Positions 19,476-21,733 of a DNA stretch of 21,733 nucleotides are shown in pieces. Both the position numbers and the translations under genes were made by a program. The stretch is taken from positions 1 through 21,733 of the forward strand of contig JAGQLF010000009.1 in assembly GCA_020429545.1 (NCBI GenBank), given 5' to 3'. The DNA is from Candidatus Dojkabacteria bacterium (GTDB taxonomy: Bacteria; Patescibacteriota; Dojkabacteria; J137). The notes under the pieces are model-generated. The model saw only the letters and a list, made by a program, of their open reading frames with translations. It was not told where the DNA came from and searched no databases. Position 1 is the first letter of the stretch. Every line of letters starts with the position of its first letter.

Positions 19476-20162
19476 ATGTCTTCAGCAGAATTAAATGATA
19501 ACTCTAATCCACTTGAAGATTCTGAAAGTGATTTGAGCAAACCAATAGAAGGTGCATCAGTTAATAGCATACTATCTGATATCCAGAATAAAAATGGACA
19601 TTATATTGTAGAGAAAGAAGAAGGAATTGATTGGATAAAGTTAATGATGCAAAACTCAGGTATGGCTTTAGAGAATATAAAGCAAGATCGCAGGTTAGGA
19701 ATACCAAACAAATATGATTGGATATTAGATTTAGGTAAGAAAAACAGTGAAGAATATAATGACATAGAAACAAATCATAGTGAGTATGGCCCCGAAACAT
19801 TTTTTTCATATATAGAAAAAGTAGAAGATCTTTTTGATGTTTTCTGCACATATCTATTAGACCATTTGCTCATTGGGTCTGATATACTAACTGACCCCAG
19901 AGATAGCATAACTTTAACGGATTTTTTTAATAATATAGGAATATTTAAAGGACAGGTGTTATCTGAAATATCTAATCCTTCAGGGTATTTTCAATCACAA
20001 CTTGAACAAGGCTATCCGCTTAAAGTCTTTTATCCACCTCAATGGAAGGTGGCTACTTTTAATCCAAACCTTGGGGCTGAAATCTCTAGGTATTACTATG
20101 AATTCAAAGAAAAACTAGCTTCACTTATTTACAAACAAGTAGCTAATGAATCTGAAAAGTAA
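19476..20162 (+). CDS. Hypothetical protein, 228 aa
   Basis: A soluble acidic protein. Residues 1-30 are a polar, probably disordered leader (SSAELNDNSNPLEDSESDLS). Residues 40-228 are mostly helical, with aromatic-rich segments (YGPETFFSYIEKVEDLFDVF, YPPQWKVATFNPNLGAEISR). No signal peptide, membrane helix or motif was recognised, and it has one cysteine. It has its own extended -10 promoter at the miaA stop and ends 6 bp from convergent lysS. Function unknown. Confidence 0.75.
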   Translation: MSSAELNDNSNPLEDSESDLSKPIEGASVNSILSDIQNKNGHYIVEKEEGIDWIKLMMQNSGMALENIKQDRRLGIPNKYDWILDLGKKNSEEYNDIETNHSEYGPETFFSYIEKVEDLFDVFCTYLLDHLLIGSDILTDPRDSITLTDFFNNIGIFKGQVLSEISNPSGYFQSQLEQGYPLKVFYPPQWKVATFNPNLGAEISRYYYEFKEKLASLIYKQVANESEK

Positions 20163-20168
20163 TGATTC

Positions 20169-21707
20169 TCAGTTCTTTATATCTTCTAAATCAACTTCAG
20201 GGTAAATCTTTTTAGTAGTATCACTAACTGAATATTTTAACTGTGGAAATGGAACTCCTTCTCTTGCAGTTACATCTTCCAAAAACCAGAATACTCTTTC
20301 ACTATGGCCATAACCAAAAGTTGGTGGCATACCGTATTCAAGCATTTCAACATAATCAATATCTAACCATTGTGCTTCGTCATCACCAGAATCTCTTAAT
20401 TCTTGTTGCTCAATAAATCTATTGTATTGATCAATTGCATCGTTAACTTCGCTCCATCCATTTCCTAACTCACTCCCTGCAATAATTGGCTGAAATCGCT
20501 CAACCATATTAGGATTTTCTAAACTTGGTTTTTGAAGTGGCGATAAGTATTTTGGATGATTAACTAAAAATGCAGGTCCTGCAATTGTCTTTCTTACTTG
20601 CTTCCATAATGAATCTACACCTCTTGGTACACTTATAGTTTTTTCATCAAAATCGATATTGTTTTCTTTCAGTAGTTTTACAACTTCTTCTAACGAAACA
20701 CTGTAAACATCTTCGATTCCAAACCTTTCTCTCATAATGTTATTAAAATCAATTTCTTCCCAGTCTTTTGAAAAATCTACCTCAAATCCTCTTATGTTAA
20801 AAATATGGTTTCCTTCATAAACTTTTTCAATTATATGATTGAATAAATCTCTAATCATATTCATTCCATCTCTCCAGTCCGCATATGCCCAATAAAACTC
20901 CATTGCAACATGTTCTGGAAGATGTTCGTCTGACAGACCTTCATTTCTAAATCTTGCTCCAATATCATAAACTTTTTCAAAGCCACCACCAATTAATCTT
21001 TTTAGTGGAAGCTCGTGAGAGATTCTTAAATAAAAATCTTCGCTAATTGCATTCATATGTGTTTTAAAAGGTACAGCATCTCCTCCACCTGGAATATGTT
21101 CTAGAATAGGGATATTTACTTCAAAGAATCCTCGTTCATTAAAGAAATCTCTATGTGCTTGCCAAAATGCTGCTCTTCTCTCAAATCTGGCTCTTACTTC
21201 TGGATGAATAGTCATGTCTAAATATCTTCTTCTAAATCGTTCTTCTTTGTCTTCTATCTCTGTAGGTACTGGTCGAATTGACTTTTCCAGAATTTTGATT
21301 TGTTTAGGACAAACAGAAATTTCGCCTCTTTGTGTTTTTGTTACATATCCTGTTACTTCAACAAAATCTCCAATGTCTAAAAGATTTAGGTTATCAAACC
21401 CTAAGTTGCCATTTTCCACATTAGTAGGTTCAATTTCGTCTTGTTTAATATATAACTGAATGTTTCCAGATTGCTCTCTTAAATCTCCAAAAATTAGCGC
21501 TCCATGTTCTCTCCAACCCATCAGTCTTCCGTCAATTGTTACAGTTTCATTTTCTAAATTTTCAAAATTACTTTTTATATCACCTGCTAAGTGTGTTCGA
21601 TTAGATTTTGCTGGATATGGATCAAAACCAAGTTCTCTCAATTTTTCTGCTTTTTCGATACGAATTTTTCGCTGACCAATAAGATCAGAAGATTCCTCAT
21701 TATTCAT
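20169..21707 (-). CDS. lysS: Lysyl-tRNA synthetase, class II
   Basis: A class IIb synthetase that charges tRNA-Lys. The 512 aa are normal. The N-terminal OB-fold anticodon domain is at about 55-150 (VTIDGRLMGWREHGALIFGDLREQSGNIQL). The catalytic core has motif 1 around FEVNIPILEHIPGGGDAVPFKTHMN and motif 2 as ARFRNEGLSDEHLPEHVAMEFYWAY, where HNPEFT is the more usual wording. ERFQPIIAGSELGNGWSEVND binds substrate. Motif 3 reads GYGHSERVFWFLED in place of the common GIGIDRL, one residue longer. The family call is firm; the altered motifs suggest a divergent LysS subgroup. The ATG is at 21705-21707 with TATAAT one base upstream, so the true promoter is probably beyond the window edge. Confidence 0.95.
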   Translation of the reverse strand: MNNEESSDLIGQRKIRIEKAEKLRELGFDPYPAKSNRTHLAGDIKSNFENLENETVTIDGRLMGWREHGALIFGDLREQSGNIQLYIKQDEIEPTNVENGNLGFDNLNLLDIGDFVEVTGYVTKTQRGEISVCPKQIKILEKSIRPVPTEIEDKEERFRRRYLDMTIHPEVRARFERRAAFWQAHRDFFNERGFFEVNIPILEHIPGGGDAVPFKTHMNAISEDFYLRISHELPLKRLIGGGFEKVYDIGARFRNEGLSDEHLPEHVAMEFYWAYADWRDGMNMIRDLFNHIIEKVYEGNHIFNIRGFEVDFSKDWEEIDFNNIMRERFGIEDVYSVSLEEVVKLLKENNIDFDEKTISVPRGVDSLWKQVRKTIAGPAFLVNHPKYLSPLQKPSLENPNMVERFQPIIAGSELGNGWSEVNDAIDQYNRFIEQQELRDSGDDEAQWLDIDYVEMLEYGMPPTFGYGHSERVFWFLEDVTAREGVPFPQLKYSVSDTTKKIYPEVDLEDIKN

Positions 21708-21733
21708 AATTATATTGTAATTGAATACGATGG

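Noticed and set aside
21710..21715. TATAAT directly before the lysS start as its promoter
   Set aside because: Only one base separates it from the ATG, so transcription would begin inside the gene; the actual promoter is probably beyond the window.
1..21733. Recoded UGA (glycine code as in Gracilibacteria/Absconditabacteria)
   Set aside because: TGA ends the glutaredoxin and miaA frames at sensible protein ends and conserved glycines use GGN codons, so the standard bacterial code fits.
1..21733. CRISPR array, tRNA or rRNA genes
   Set aside because: The repeats present are palindromic and irregularly spaced with no direct repeat-spacer periodicity, and no cloverleaf or rRNA signature was found by eye.

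Overview
The window is AT-rich, densely coded bacterial DNA: short gaps, genes on both strands in small blocks, and standard stop usage, with TGA ending several genes. It looks like chromosomal DNA from a Patescibacteria/CPR-type bacterium. This is inferred from small housekeeping enzymes with lineage-odd motifs (PrmC with NLPY instead of NPPY, an Obg lacking its C-terminal domain, LysS with an altered motif 3), few Shine-Dalgarno sites and many unrecognisable membrane or exported proteins. I cannot name the phylum. I saw no tRNA, rRNA, CRISPR array, phage gene or transposase gene.

Layout. Positions 1-1732 (minus) hold a putative operon: an exported coiled-coil protein, a one-pass membrane protein, a mycoredoxin-like glutaredoxin and the start of an RlmI-like rRNA methyltransferase. 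A separate small hypothetical gene lies upstream of it. A 110-bp inverted-repeat element (1749-1858) separates this block from obg (plus) and a 371-aa unknown protein with an HTH-like tail. Positions 4096-7567 (minus) carry prmC, a membrane-anchored ectodomain protein and an unusual ECF sigma factor fused to membrane segments and a large ectodomain. Two good hairpin terminators separate these three. A 319-bp gap upstream of the sigma gene contains inverted and direct repeats that look like operator sites.

Positions 7887-13217 hold a small coiled-coil gene, raiA/hpf (plus), then on minus an HD-domain hydrolase, RNase HI, a membrane-anchored lysozyme-like protein, pgk and serS. RNase HI is bracketed by several copies of a short palindromic repeat family. 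A 390-aa unknown gene (minus, TTG start) diverges from glyS (plus), which is preceded by a very compact glycine T-box riboswitch. The rest holds a membrane protein, two convergent small genes (one an RNHCP zinc protein), a polytopic membrane protein, miaA, a hypothetical gene and lysS (minus).

The recognisable genes are mostly translation-related: three aminoacyl-tRNA synthetases, MiaA, PrmC, Obg, RaiA and the RlmI-like enzyme. The most notable features are the minimal T-box whose terminator stem also carries the glyS ribosome-binding site, the sigma factor/transmembrane/ectodomain fusion, and palindromic repeats that have entered conserved coding genes (miaA, glyS, possibly prmC) without breaking the frame.
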